Source of the DNA: Methylobacterium sp. NMS14P
GTDB taxonomy: Bacteria > Pseudomonadota > Alphaproteobacteria > Rhizobiales > Beijerinckiaceae
Reading direction: 5' to 3'
NCBI RefSeq assembly: GCF_028583545.1
Contig: NZ_CP087106.1
Location: 5,997,001-6,061,000 of the forward strand
DNA: 64,000 bases
How positions within the stretch are numbered: position 1 is the first letter of the stretch; each line of letters opens with the position of its first letter. Shown in pieces: positions 36,298 through 44,823 of the stretch. Both the position numbers and the translations under genes were made by a program. The notes below the pieces were generated by a model. It made no database searches and was not told where the DNA came from. It saw nothing but the letters and a program-made list of their open reading frames with translations.

Positions 36298-36309
36298 CGG
36301 TTCACGCGG

Positions 36310-37242
36310 TCAGAGACGAAGACTGCGCAGGTGTCCGGCAAACCTGCGCATGTCCTCGGCCTTGCGGGCGAGGTCCGGCTGCCCGCGCAGCCGGGCCGCG
36401 AGACCGTAGGCCAGGGCCCGCAGGGTGAAGCCGAGCCGGAGCGGGCCCGAGAAGAAGGCGGGCGACGACAGCGGCCGGCCGGCATTCCGCAGGCTGTAGA
36501 TGGCGGCCAGCCCGTCGAGCCAGCGGGCCGAGCGGGTGCTTCCCGAGCCGCCCTGGAGATGGGTGACGGCGATGTCCGGGCGGTAGGCGACGCGCCAGCC
36601 GGCGTCGCGCAGGCGGCAGCCCCAATCCACGTCCTCGCCGTAGAGGAACATCGGGCTCTGCAGCCCGCCGATCGCGGCGATCGCCGGGCGGCGCAGGAGC
36701 AGGCAGGCCCCGCAGATCCAGTCCACGTCGAGGGCCCGCGCACCCCTGGCCTGGCGGCTGGCGAGGTAGAGGCCGCGCAGCCCGAAGCGGCCCGACAGGC
36801 CGGCGGCGTGCACCAGGATCGAGAGCGGGCGCGGCTCGTAGCCGGCGTCGCCGACCTGATGCGCCCCGTCCGGGAAGGTCAGGCGCGGGCCGACCGCCCC
36901 CACATCCGGGCGCGCGTCGAGATGGTCCAGGAGGCCCGAGAGCGCGTCCGGGTCGTGCAGGAACGCGTCGGGGTTGAGGAGGAGGATCGCGGCGCCGCGC
37001 GCGTGCTCCAGCGCGACGGCATTGCCGCCCGCGAAGCCGTGATTGGTCCGCTCGGCGACCACGCGCACCCAGGGAAAGGCGCTCGCGACGCGCTCCGGTG
37101 TGCCGTCCGTCGAGGCGTTGTCGACGAGGATCACCTCGTAGGGACGTCCGACCCGGCTCGCCGCCAGCAGTTCCAGGCAGGTCTCGATGTCCCGGCCGGC
37201 ATTGTAGGTGACGATCAGGACGCTGAGGCTGACGGCGCTCAC
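36310..37242 (-). CDS. Glycosyltransferase family 2, rhamnosyltransferase-like
   Basis: A 310-residue GT-A enzyme of the WbbL/rhamnosyltransferase group: LSVLIVTYNAGRDIETCLE, VDNASTDGT, LLLNPDAFL (DxD-like) and CGACLLLRRPAI...FLYGEDVDWGCRL. It starts at GTG overlapping the polymerase stop (GTGA). It is the last gene of the wza-wzz-kinase-polymerase-GT operon. Confidence 0.92.
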   Translation of the reverse strand: MSAVSLSVLIVTYNAGRDIETCLELLAASRVGRPYEVILVDNASTDGTPERVASAFPWVRVVAERTNHGFAGGNAVALEHARGAAILLLNPDAFLHDPDALSGLLDHLDARPDVGAVGPRLTFPDGAHQVGDAGYEPRPLSILVHAAGLSGRFGLRGLYLASRQARGARALDVDWICGACLLLRRPAIAAIGGLQSPMFLYGEDVDWGCRLRDAGWRVAYRPDIAVTHLQGGSGSTRSARWLDGLAAIYSLRNAGRPLSSPAFFSGPLRLGFTLRALAYGLAARLRGQPDLARKAEDMRRFAGHLRSLRL

Positions 37243-38867
37243 GGACGGTCTCCGTACGCTGCGAAGGATGTGTCACGCCCGGACGGCGCCGCGCGCGAAG
37301 GGCCGCGCGGCGCCGGGTTCCGCTCCGGTCGAGCGCGCGCCGCGCCATTCAGGCCCGTGGACGCGACCGCCCGGGACGCTTCGACAGCCCTGCGCCGCTG
37401 CGCCGCCCGCACCCCGGCGATCAGCCCGAGGCCGGTGTAGAGCAGCTCGGCGATGCCGAGGTTCAGGCGGAAGCCCGGATCGACCAGCCCGTGCAGCAGG
37501 TGCGCGATCAGGCCGACGGCGCAGGCGGCCGCGATCGCCGCGAGCGGATCGCCCACCGGAGCGCGGCGGGCCGCCCGGAAGCCCCGGGCGATGCCGATGC
37601 CGAAGACCAGCGCGAAGGCCGCGTAGCCGACGATCCCGACCTCGGTGAGGATCAGGATGTGCAGGTTGTGCACCACGTGGTTCGACCGGTCGAACAATCC
37701 GGCGAGCCGGGACAGGCCGGTCTTGTCGAGGACCGCGAACTGGTTGCCGAAGTTGTTCAGGCCGACGCCGAAGATCGGGAACTGCTCGAACAGCGCGAGG
37801 GCCGCGGCGTTCAGCGGGCCGCGCTGGGCGGCCGAGCCGCCGTCGTCGGCGGTGAGCCGCTCCCAGATCAGCGGGCCGGCGTAGAGCGCGGCGACGGCGC
37901 CGACGATCGCCAGCAGGCCGAAGACGATCAGGCTCGTCCGGGAGAACAGACGGTCGCGATAGACCAGCAGGATCAGGAAGGCGGCCGAGACCGGGAAGGT
38001 CAGCCAGGACGCGCGCGACAGGGTCAGGACCACGCCGACCAGGGCCGAGGCAGCGCCCGCCGCGCCCGCGAGGCGCAGGAGCAGCGGGCCGCGCGAGAGG
38101 GCCAGCGCCAGGGCGAGCGGCCAGACGAACTCGTAGTAGTAGCCGAGGATGTTCGGGTGAACCTTCAGGCCACCGGCGCGGCGCTGAGCCGAGAAGTTGA
38201 TGTTCTCCTCGACGATCTGCTCCTCGCCCAGTACCGAGAGCCCGAGCTCCGAGCCCGAGACGAATTGCAGGCCCGCCACCGCGGTCTGGACGAGGCAGAG
38301 GGCGCAGATCGCCAGCGCCAGGGTCCGGATGTCGGACTCGGACAGGTTGGAGACTGCGACCGAGACCAGGAGCAGGCCGGCGAAGCGCCACGTGTCGAAC
38401 CAGAGATAGGCCGGGTCGGTGGCGTTGGAGAGCGAGAGCAGCCCCGCGACCAGGAAGCCGAGTTGCGTCAGCACGAGGGGCCGGTCGAGCCGCAGGCTCG
38501 GGGCGTCCTCACCGAGGCCCGTGAGCTTGGCGACGATCAGGGCCACGGCCACCAGCAGGGCGACGCTCACCGTCAGGCCGGCGCCGCCGCCGATGCTCGG
38601 CAGGTACTGCCCGACGGCCTCGAAATGCTGGAGGAAGCTGACGTCGAGCTTGACCGTCAGCCCGACCGCGAGGGCCACGAGCAGGAGCGGCGTCAGGCGA
38701 TAGAGCCGCCCGACGATCAGGGCGCCGACACCGCCGAAGGCCGCCGCGAGGCCGACGACGGCGAATTTCAGCGGCGCCGCGCTCAGGGCGATCGCGCCCG
38801 CCGCCGCCGCGAGGCCGATCCCGGCGAGCGGCAGGACCCGCAGCGCGCGGACGGGGGCCGCGCTCAC
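37239..38867 (-). CDS. O-antigen ligase / polymerase family membrane protein
   Basis: A 542-residue polytopic membrane protein with about 12 helices and a large periplasmic loop containing FPIFGVGLNNFGNQFAVLD and NHVVHNLHILILTEVGI, a pattern of Wzy_C/O-antigen ligase proteins. It likely polymerises the repeat units. GTG 38867 overlaps the stop of the upstream gene (GTGA) and has GGTGG upstream; ATG 38888 would overlap by 25 bp with no SD. Confidence 0.86.
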   Translation of the reverse strand: MSAAPVRALRVLPLAGIGLAAAAGAIALSAAPLKFAVVGLAAAFGGVGALIVGRLYRLTPLLLVALAVGLTVKLDVSFLQHFEAVGQYLPSIGGGAGLTVSVALLVAVALIVAKLTGLGEDAPSLRLDRPLVLTQLGFLVAGLLSLSNATDPAYLWFDTWRFAGLLLVSVAVSNLSESDIRTLALAICALCLVQTAVAGLQFVSGSELGLSVLGEEQIVEENINFSAQRRAGGLKVHPNILGYYYEFVWPLALALALSRGPLLLRLAGAAGAASALVGVVLTLSRASWLTFPVSAAFLILLVYRDRLFSRTSLIVFGLLAIVGAVAALYAGPLIWERLTADDGGSAAQRGPLNAAALALFEQFPIFGVGLNNFGNQFAVLDKTGLSRLAGLFDRSNHVVHNLHILILTEVGIVGYAAFALVFGIGIARGFRAARRAPVGDPLAAIAAACAVGLIAHLLHGLVDPGFRLNLGIAELLYTGLGLIAGVRAAQRRRAVEASRAVASTGLNGAARARPERNPAPRGPSRAAPSGRDTSFAAYGDRP

Positions 38868-39505
38868 CCGAGCCACCGGTAGAGCCATTTCGGGATCGGC
38901 CGCCGGGTGCGGTTGAGGACGACGCCGAGCGGCGCCCCGCCCGCGGCCTTGAGGTCGGCGAGGGCGCGCTGTGCCACGGCCCTGCGGGTGCGCTCGGCGC
39001 CGATCACCACGATGAAGCCGTCCACGAAGGGAGAGAGCGCGGCGGCGTCGCCGATCTCGGTGATCGGCTCGCAATCCACGATGGCGAGGTCGAAGCGGTC
39101 GTCGACGAGCGCCAGGAAGTCCTCGACGCGCCCGTCATCCAGGGTCGCCTTGCGGATGGCCGACGGGCTGCCCGCAGGCACCACGCTGAGGTTGTCGTCG
39201 ATCGCGTGGACGCCGCGGCTCGGGGCCACCGCGCCGGCGACGATGTCGGCAAAACCGGGCTGGCCGGTCAGGCCGAAGGCCTCCGCCAGCGACGGGCGGG
39301 ACCAGTTCGCCTCGACAAGCACCGCGCTGCGGCCCCGCCTGGCGTAGGCGCCGGCGAGTTCGCGGGCGAGGGTGCTCACGCCCTCGCCGGGCTGGACCGC
39401 GGTGACCCCGACCCGGCGCACGCGCGACTCGTGCCGGGTGAGCTGGACGAGCGCCGGTTCGAGGATCGCCCGATCGATCTTCGGCGCGATGGCGGCGGCG
39501 ATCAT
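38864..39505 (-). CDS. CpsD/BY-kinase-like protein with degenerate Walker A
   Basis: A 213-residue P-loop-type protein of the bacterial tyrosine kinase/MinD fold that normally pairs with Wzz proteins. Here the Walker A reads PGEGVST: the essential lysine is Val43 (GTG codon at 39377-39379). Walker A' (VLVEANWSRPSL) has Glu65 and Asn67 where Asp is usual, while Walker B keeps Asp144 (LAIVDCEP). There is no C-terminal Tyr cluster. It is probably a structural partner of the Wzz protein, not an active kinase. Stop overlaps the next gene; its own start overlaps the wzz stop by 4 bp. Confidence 0.8.
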   Translation of the reverse strand: MIAAAIAPKIDRAILEPALVQLTRHESRVRRVGVTAVQPGEGVSTLARELAGAYARRGRSAVLVEANWSRPSLAEAFGLTGQPGFADIVAGAVAPSRGVHAIDDNLSVVPAGSPSAIRKATLDDGRVEDFLALVDDRFDLAIVDCEPITEIGDAAALSPFVDGFIVVIGAERTRRAVAQRALADLKAAGGAPLGVVLNRTRRPIPKWLYRWLG

Positions 39506-41034
39506 CCGGCGGCTCCTGTCTGCAACGGCACCGCGGCCAGCACGGGCACCCGCAGCGAGCGGGCGACCTCCGACGCGCTACGGTAAGTCTGGGCCAGGAT
39601 CTCCGCGAGGGCGACGTAGGCCAGGGCGGCGAGCAGACCGAGACCGGCCGCGAGGCCGAGGATCAGCGGTCGGTTCGGGCCGGAGGGCAGCCGCGGCGGC
39701 ACGGCGCGCGCCACCAGGGCCGAGGAGGTGACGGCCTGCGCGTCGAGACCGGTGCCGGTCTTCAGCGCGTCGATCCGCTTCTGGGTCTCGGTGATCTCGT
39801 CGGTCAGCAGGCCCTTCTGCTGGGTCAGCCGGCCGTAGGCCAGCGCCGCGTCGCTCTGGCCGATGGCGGCCCGGCGGCGGGTCTGCTCGATCCCCGTGAT
39901 GCTCTGGATCTTCTCGGCGAGGACGGCGAGCTTCGCCGTGTCGGCGGCGAGGAGCGCCTGGTACTTCTGCCGCGCCAGGGCGGCCAGGTCCCGATCGAGG
40001 CTGACGAATTCGGGGGCGGTCGGCCGGAACCGCACCGCCAGTTCGGCCCGCTTCGTCCGCAGGTCCGCCCAGCGCTGGTCGAAGGCCGTGACCGTCGGGT
40101 CGGCGTCGGGCGGCGTCGGCTGCCAGCGGTCGGGGCCGGCCTCGCGGGTGCGCTTGAGCCGGGTCTCGACCACCACGCGCTCGATCTGCGCCGCCGATTT
40201 CTGCTTGGCGAGGTCGGCCAGGGTGCCGAGGTCGTTCTGCTGCTCGATCTCGAAGCTCGCGGTATTGTTGCCCTTGAGGTAGGTCGAGAGCTGCGCGTCG
40301 ATGGCGGCGAGGTCGGCCCGCGCGCGCTCCAGCTTGCTCTGGTAGAACGAGGCCGGGGTCTCGTCGGCGTAGACCTCGACGTGGCGGCGCTTGTAGGCGT
40401 CGAGCAGCCGGTTCAGCGCCTGGGCGGCGAAGTGCGGGTCCGTCCAGGTGAAGCCCGTGAGGATCACGTCCGTCTCCTTGACGAAGACGACCTTGAACGC
40501 CGCGAGATAGGCCTCGTAGAGCTTCTCGTCCGGGGTCAGGTGGCGCAGCAGGCCCACCGCCTCGAACGGGATCCGCACCGTGTCGACGATCCAGGTCTTG
40601 ACCGCCTTGGCGCCGCGCACGGCCTGACGACCCTGGTAGATCAGCCAGTCCATCCAGTCCGCCGGGGGCGGACCGAGGTCGCCGGTCGGGGTGATCGCCT
40701 TCAGCGACGCGAACTCGTCGCGCACGATGCTGGGGTCGCGCAGGATCTCGATCTCGTTGTTCACGTTCTGCGCGCGCTCGGAGAACATGTAGTTCTGGTT
40801 CGCGCCGCCCTGCAGCGGGGCGCCCGCCTTCTCGCGGCCGAGACGGATGATCAGCTTGGCGTCGGCCGTGTACTCGGCCGGCGTCAGCAGGAGGTAGATC
40901 CCGGCGCCGAGGATTGCCGCGACCAGGATCAGCAGCGCCGGCCGGATGTGCCGGAACAGGGCCGCGAGGGCGTCGCGGAGGTCGAAGGCCGGGCCCTCGA
41001 CCGCGTCGGCGGCGGTCAGGTCAGTCTGCCTCAC
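39502..41034 (-). CDS. Wzz/GumC-like chain length determinant (PCP) protein
   Basis: A 510-residue polysaccharide co-polymerase. An N-terminal membrane helix (IRPALLILVAAILGAGIYLLL) is followed by the Wzz domain, a long periplasmic coiled-coil (about residues 220-420, e.g. KLERARADLAAIDAQL), and a C-terminal helix preceded by a Pro-rich PPRLPSGPNRP. It has no fused kinase; the separate protein downstream takes that place. It starts at GTG overlapping the export-protein stop (GTGA). Confidence 0.9.
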   Translation of the reverse strand: MRQTDLTAADAVEGPAFDLRDALAALFRHIRPALLILVAAILGAGIYLLLTPAEYTADAKLIIRLGREKAGAPLQGGANQNYMFSERAQNVNNEIEILRDPSIVRDEFASLKAITPTGDLGPPPADWMDWLIYQGRQAVRGAKAVKTWIVDTVRIPFEAVGLLRHLTPDEKLYEAYLAAFKVVFVKETDVILTGFTWTDPHFAAQALNRLLDAYKRRHVEVYADETPASFYQSKLERARADLAAIDAQLSTYLKGNNTASFEIEQQNDLGTLADLAKQKSAAQIERVVVETRLKRTREAGPDRWQPTPPDADPTVTAFDQRWADLRTKRAELAVRFRPTAPEFVSLDRDLAALARQKYQALLAADTAKLAVLAEKIQSITGIEQTRRRAAIGQSDAALAYGRLTQQKGLLTDEITETQKRIDALKTGTGLDAQAVTSSALVARAVPPRLPSGPNRPLILGLAAGLGLLAALAYVALAEILAQTYRSASEVARSLRVPVLAAVPLQTGAAG

Positions 41035-42185
41035 GTGCCGGACCTCACGGTGGCGCTGGTGGACGTGCTGGCGGACGGGCCGGTGATGTAGTTCACGCCG
41101 AAGCCGGTCCCGTTGAAGAGCAGGATCTGGCGCACCACCAGGTCCACCGCGCGGGCGGTCTTGGCCAGCAGCGAGGGCGGCACGTAGACGGTGGCGTTGG
41201 GCGGCACCACGATCGAATCCGCGAGGCCCGGCTGGCTGATGTCGACGATGCGCACGCTGCCGGCCGCCTCGGCGTCGAAGCGGATGATCCGCACGGCCTC
41301 GCCGGCCGCCGTCGGCAGGACGCCGCCGGCCGAGCCCAAGACCTGCGCGAGGGTCCGCGGTCCCTGCAGGGTGACGGGGCCCGGGGCGCGGACCTCGCCG
41401 AACACCATGGTGTTGGCCGGGACGAGGCTCGCGAGCCGGACGCTGGTCGTCACCGAGGCCAGCTGGTGCTTGTAGGCGACGTTCAGGCTGCCCATGACCT
41501 CGTGCACGGTCCGGCCCGCCGCCTGGACGGGAGGCACCATCGGCAGGTTGATTTTGCCGTCCGGCTCGATCGCCAGGACCTTCACGCGGCCCATGTCGGC
41601 CCGCTGGGTGAGGTCGCGGAAATCGTCGGTCACGGTGCGGAACCGGCGCAGCATCACGGTGACGACCGGGTCGATCAGCACGTCGTCGTAGGTGCTCTTG
41701 ATCAGCGCGGCGGCCGCCTCCGGCGACAGGCCCGCGACCTTGATGCCGTTCTTGCCCGGCAGCGAGATCCGGCCATCCGGCCGGACGATCACCGTACGGT
41801 TGTATTCCGGGTGCGTCCGGAAATCGACGTCGAACTCGTCGTTCGGGTTCAGCCGGTAGGTCGGCTGGACCACGCTGGAGTCGATCAGGAACGAGACTTC
41901 GAGGTTGTCGCCGACGTTGAGCCGGTAATTCGCGAGCCCGAGCCGCATGGTGCGCCCGACCTCCTCCTGCGCGGCCGCGACCAGCGTGGCCGGCAGGCCC
42001 TCGGTGACCGAGCCGGTCTGCGTCACGTCGACTCCGGAGCGCGCCGCGCTCTGCGGACGGCCCGACATGCAGCCGGCGAGCAGCGGCGCGCAGGCGAGGA
42101 GCGCGAGCGCGGCCCCCGCGGGGCCGGATGGTCGGCCGGCACGCCGGCGCGACGCGCCGAGGAACGCAGACAGGGAAAACGCCAT
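41031..42185 (-). CDS. Wza-like outer-membrane polysaccharide export lipoprotein
   Basis: A 384-residue outer-membrane auxiliary (OMA) protein. The lipoprotein signal ends in lipobox LAGC (Cys39). The Poly_export domain (YRLNVGDNLEV, DGRISLPGKNGIKVAGLSPEAA) is followed by SLBB beta-grasp domains (GEVRAPGPVTLQGPRTLAQVLGSAGG). It forms the export channel with the Wzz protein. It is the first gene of the minus-strand operon 42185-36310. Confidence 0.92.
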   Translation of the reverse strand: MAFSLSAFLGASRRRAGRPSGPAGAALALLACAPLLAGCMSGRPQSAARSGVDVTQTGSVTEGLPATLVAAAQEEVGRTMRLGLANYRLNVGDNLEVSFLIDSSVVQPTYRLNPNDEFDVDFRTHPEYNRTVIVRPDGRISLPGKNGIKVAGLSPEAAAALIKSTYDDVLIDPVVTVMLRRFRTVTDDFRDLTQRADMGRVKVLAIEPDGKINLPMVPPVQAAGRTVHEVMGSLNVAYKHQLASVTTSVRLASLVPANTMVFGEVRAPGPVTLQGPRTLAQVLGSAGGVLPTAAGEAVRIIRFDAEAAGSVRIVDISQPGLADSIVVPPNATVYVPPSLLAKTARAVDLVVRQILLFNGTGFGVNYITGPSASTSTSATVRSGT

Positions 42186-42642
42186 CGACCTTCAGCCGCA
42201 TCCTGCTCGACTGCGCTCGCCCCATCACAACTCGTGATCGAACCGCGCACCGCGATACAATCGCCAAGCTTGGTTAACGAGGCTTGAACCCGGCTCACGG
42301 CAACTCTATCAGAAGTTGTGTCTGGCAAGCCGTGGCAAAGTGCTGAGCCGTGGCCGGGTCGGCGGGGGCGTGCCCGCCCCGGATCGAGGCTCACCCACGG
42401 ACCGCGCCATGTGTGTCGGCCGACCTATCGTCGGCGGCCCGGCGCGCGGCTGCCCTCGCGGCGGGGGCCTGTTCCGACAAGTCCCGCGCCGGCTGCCGGC
42501 CGAAAGCTGTAAATAGCCGGCTGCTTGCTCGGATTTAAAAACCTGATCTATAGTTCGACGGTATGGAGCCGTACGGATCGAGGGTGAAAGTTCGGCGGGC
42601 CGCGGTCGCGCGGCAGTATCCGTCACGGGGGAGGCGGGCGAC
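42186..42642. other. Regulatory gap between wza and luxR-type gene
   Basis: A 457-bp divergent intergenic region. It contains an AT-rich part near 42520-42560 with a LuxR-gene promoter candidate and, close to the wza start, a short inverted repeat ATCAC-aactc-GTGAT (42224-42238). No real ORF was found; the short open frames have no SD. The length suggests control by one or more regulators. Confidence 0.5.
42525..42554 (+). promoter_or_regulatory. Candidate promoter for the LuxR-type gene
   Basis: TTGCTC (42525-42530) and TATAGT (42549-42554) are separated by 18 bp, in the most AT-rich part of the gap. The first base of the transcript would lie about 80 bp before the ATG. Confidence 0.4.
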
Positions 42643-43746
42643 ATGTCGGGCGTGAGACCGGATCTCTTCGCCCGCCTGCACGATGACCTTGAGTCCGTTT
42701 TCCGGGAGGATCTCGAGGAGGCGGTGGTCGACCCCGCGCGCTGGCCGGACCTGGCAGAGCGCGTTGTGCGAGCATCCGGCAGCGAGGGCGCCCTGCTGCT
42801 GCGCTCCGACCGGACCGGCCTCGAATCGCTCTGCACCGCCTCGCTCGCGGACGCCTCGCGCCGCTACTTCGACGAGGGCTGGCACCGCGACGACCATCGC
42901 CTCCGCGGCATCCCGCTCATGCGGACGCGCGGGATCGCGGTCGATCAGGACTTCACCACCCCGGAGGAGATCGCGCGACTGCCCTTCTACCAGGACCTGC
43001 TGGCCTCCCGCGGCCTGCGCTGGTTCGCCGGCATCGGCTTCGCCGTGAAGGGGCGCCTGTGGTGTCTCTCGCTGCAGCGGACCGTGGAGCAGGGGCCGTA
43101 CGAGCCGCACGAGCAGCGGCGCCTCGCGACCCTGTCGCCCCTCCTGCAGCGCGCGGGCCTGCTGACGTCGATGGTCGAGCGGGCCCGGCTCGCGGGGCTG
43201 ACGCAGGCCTTCGAGCTGATCGACCGCGCCGCCCTGATCCTCGACGCCGAGGGTCGGGCACTTCGCTGGAACGACGCGTTCGGCGCCCTCCTGGGTCGCG
43301 ACCTGAAGCTCGCGGGCGGCCGCCTCACCGCGGAGGACCCGGACGTCGCGCGGCAGCTCGAAGCGCTCGCGCGGCCCTTCGGTCGGCCGCCGATCTCCGC
43401 CGTCGTCGCGGCGCGACGGGACGGGCCGCCGATCGTGATCCACGTCGTGCCGCTGGTCGGGCCGAGCCGCGGCCTGTTCGCCGGTGCGAGCACGCTGCTC
43501 CTCGGGAGCGTTCCCGGGACCCCGGCCGCACCCGCGACCGCGATCCTCCAGGCGGCCTACCGTCTGACGCCGGCGGAGGCGCGACTCGCGCAGGCGCTGT
43601 CGGGCGGAACCTCCCTGGCGGAGGCCGCGTCGCGGTTCGCGATCACCGCGGCGACGGCGCGCTCGCAGCTCAAGGCGATCTTCGCCAAGACCGGAGCGAC
43701 GCGCCAGTCGGATCTCGTGCGGCTCGTGGCCGGGCTCGCGCGCTGA
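42643..43746 (+). CDS. LuxR-type helix-turn-helix transcriptional regulator
   Basis: A 367-residue protein. The N-terminal two thirds (PAS/GAF-like; ending LILDAEGRALRWNDAFGALLG, a PAS-like core) is followed by a C-terminal HTH of the LuxR class, LTPAEARLAQALSGGTSLAEAASRFAITAATARSQLKAIFAKTGATRQSDLVRLV at about residues 308-362. No receiver domain or autoinducer-binding signature is clear. Divergent from the EPS export operon, so it may regulate it. SD GGGGGAGG lies 10 nt before the ATG. Confidence 0.85.
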   Translation: MSGVRPDLFARLHDDLESVFREDLEEAVVDPARWPDLAERVVRASGSEGALLLRSDRTGLESLCTASLADASRRYFDEGWHRDDHRLRGIPLMRTRGIAVDQDFTTPEEIARLPFYQDLLASRGLRWFAGIGFAVKGRLWCLSLQRTVEQGPYEPHEQRRLATLSPLLQRAGLLTSMVERARLAGLTQAFELIDRAALILDAEGRALRWNDAFGALLGRDLKLAGGRLTAEDPDVARQLEALARPFGRPPISAVVAARRDGPPIVIHVVPLVGPSRGLFAGASTLLLGSVPGTPAAPATAILQAAYRLTPAEARLAQALSGGTSLAEAASRFAITAATARSQLKAIFAKTGATRQSDLVRLVAGLAR

Positions 43747-43841
43747 CGAAGCTCGGTCCCCAAGGGTGCGCGGCACCGTCCCGGCGGCGGAACGGGTCGG
43801 CCCGCCCGGCCGTTGCCGCACGAACGACAGGAGAACTCTCG

Positions 43842-44042
43842 ATGACGAATCGGATCGCACTCGTTTCTGCCCTGGCCATCGCGGGCCTGGTCACCGGCGC
43901 GCCCGCCCAGGCGAAGGGCTGCCTCAAGGGCGCCGTGGTCGGCGGCGTCGCCGGACATGTGGCCGGGCACGGCAAGATGGGCGCCGCTGCGGGCTGCGCG
44001 ATCGGTCACCACAACGCCAACAAGAAGGCCAAGCAGGGCTGA
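43842..44042 (+). CDS. Small exported glycine-zipper-like protein
   Basis: A 66-residue protein with a signal peptide (cut near Ala24, AQA-KGC). The mature 42 residues contain a Gly-rich GAVVGGVAGHVAGH segment, Cys27 and Cys52, and a HHNANKKAK tail. The pattern fits small glycine-zipper 17-kDa-antigen-like or YMGG proteins of Alphaproteobacteria. AGGAGA lies 7 nt before the ATG. No function can be given. Confidence 0.75.
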   Translation: MTNRIALVSALAIAGLVTGAPAQAKGCLKGAVVGGVAGHVAGHGKMGAAAGCAIGHHNANKKAKQG

Positions 44043-44378
44043 CCGATCCGAAGCCGTCTCCGTCGACGGCGCTTGGATCAGCCCACGACGGCGATGACCG
44101 GATCATCGCCGCTTCTCCGAAGCCGGATTCCCGACGGGAATCCGGCTTCGCTGCGTTCTGGGCCACGGTGCTGGACTATGCCGGATCGCAGGGCGCTGAG
44201 GTCGAGCGCGGGATGCTCGACGTCCTCACCGTGATGACGAATCGCCGTCGCAGCGGCAGCCGACCCGGGCGACCTGCGCCTCCTCGTCGCCCTCGTCGGC
44301 GCGTTTCAGCCTGTCGCACCGCGTCCGCTCGGCCCAGCCCCGCCCGGTCCGGCCATCGCAGGCTCCGCGAGCCGACCG
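44043..44378. other. Intergenic stretch with a strong hairpin
   Basis: About 340 bp with no convincing gene. It holds the 33-bp perfect hairpin at 44118-44150 and then GC-rich sequence up to the promoter candidate at 44379. Short open frames on both strands lack ribosome binding sites. Confidence 0.4.
44118..44150 (+). terminator. Perfect 15-bp stem-loop
   Basis: Two 15-bp exact complementary arms (left starts CGAAGCCGG, right ends CCGGCTTCG) enclose a 3-nt GAC loop. It lies 76 bp after the small exported-protein gene. No T-run on either side, so it could be a Rho-independent-like stop, an mRNA stabiliser or a small palindromic repeat. Confidence 0.5.
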
Positions 44379-44407
44379 TTGACCTCACTTTCGAGCTATT
44401 CTAATTA
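44379..44407 (+). promoter_or_regulatory. Candidate promoter before the 69-aa gene
   Basis: TTGACC (44379-44384) and TAATTA (44402-44407) are 17 bp apart, in an AT-rich island, about 65 bp before the ATG at 44472. Confidence 0.5.
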
Positions 44408-44471
44408 AGAACTGTGGAGGGCGAGCTGCCGACGCGATCCCACCACCCGAGACACCCGATGGAGAGACCCG

Positions 44472-44681
44472 ATGGCCGGTTCCGCGAACGCCGCTTGCGA
44501 AAGCTGCCGCTTCTTCGACGATCACAAGCTCAACGGCGCCCAGGCGAAGGGTGACGAGGGCCTCTGCCGCTTCAATCCTCCGGTCAGCCAGCCGGCCCCC
44601 GAGTCGAAGGGTCTGTGGCCGGTCGTCGCCTCGAAGGACTGGTGCGGCCACTTCACGGCCGAGATGTCGGCGGCCGAGTAA
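44472..44681 (+). CDS. Small cysteine protein, putative metal-binding
   Basis: A 69-residue cytosolic protein with Cys9, Cys12, Cys32 and Cys58 (followed by GH), in the pattern CxxC-x19-C-x25-C. The spacing suggests a zinc or iron-sulfur site but no named family is recognised. GGAGAG lies 6-11 nt before the ATG, and a clear promoter-like sequence stands upstream. It looks like a small conserved protein of Rhizobiales; function unknown. Confidence 0.75.
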   Translation: MAGSANAACESCRFFDDHKLNGAQAKGDEGLCRFNPPVSQPAPESKGLWPVVASKDWCGHFTAEMSAAE

Positions 44682-44823
44682 GGCGTCGCGCGCTCCAGTC
44701 GTGCGGGATCTGCGCCGAGGCGCCGATCCCGCCGCGGCTCGAGCACCATCCGCGGGACCAGGCCTCGCCCGGCCCGTGCAGAGAGCATTGCCGGAGCCAC
44801 GCGGCTTCGCCTAATTTGCGTCC

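Noticed and set aside
42535..43860. Minus-strand open frame opposite the LuxR-type gene
   Set aside because: Shadow of the plus-strand regulator, which has an SD and HTH motif.
44176..44388. Short minus-strand ORF before the 69-aa gene
   Set aside because: No SD, Arg/Gly-rich composition, and it would run through the promoter-like sequence at 44379-44407.
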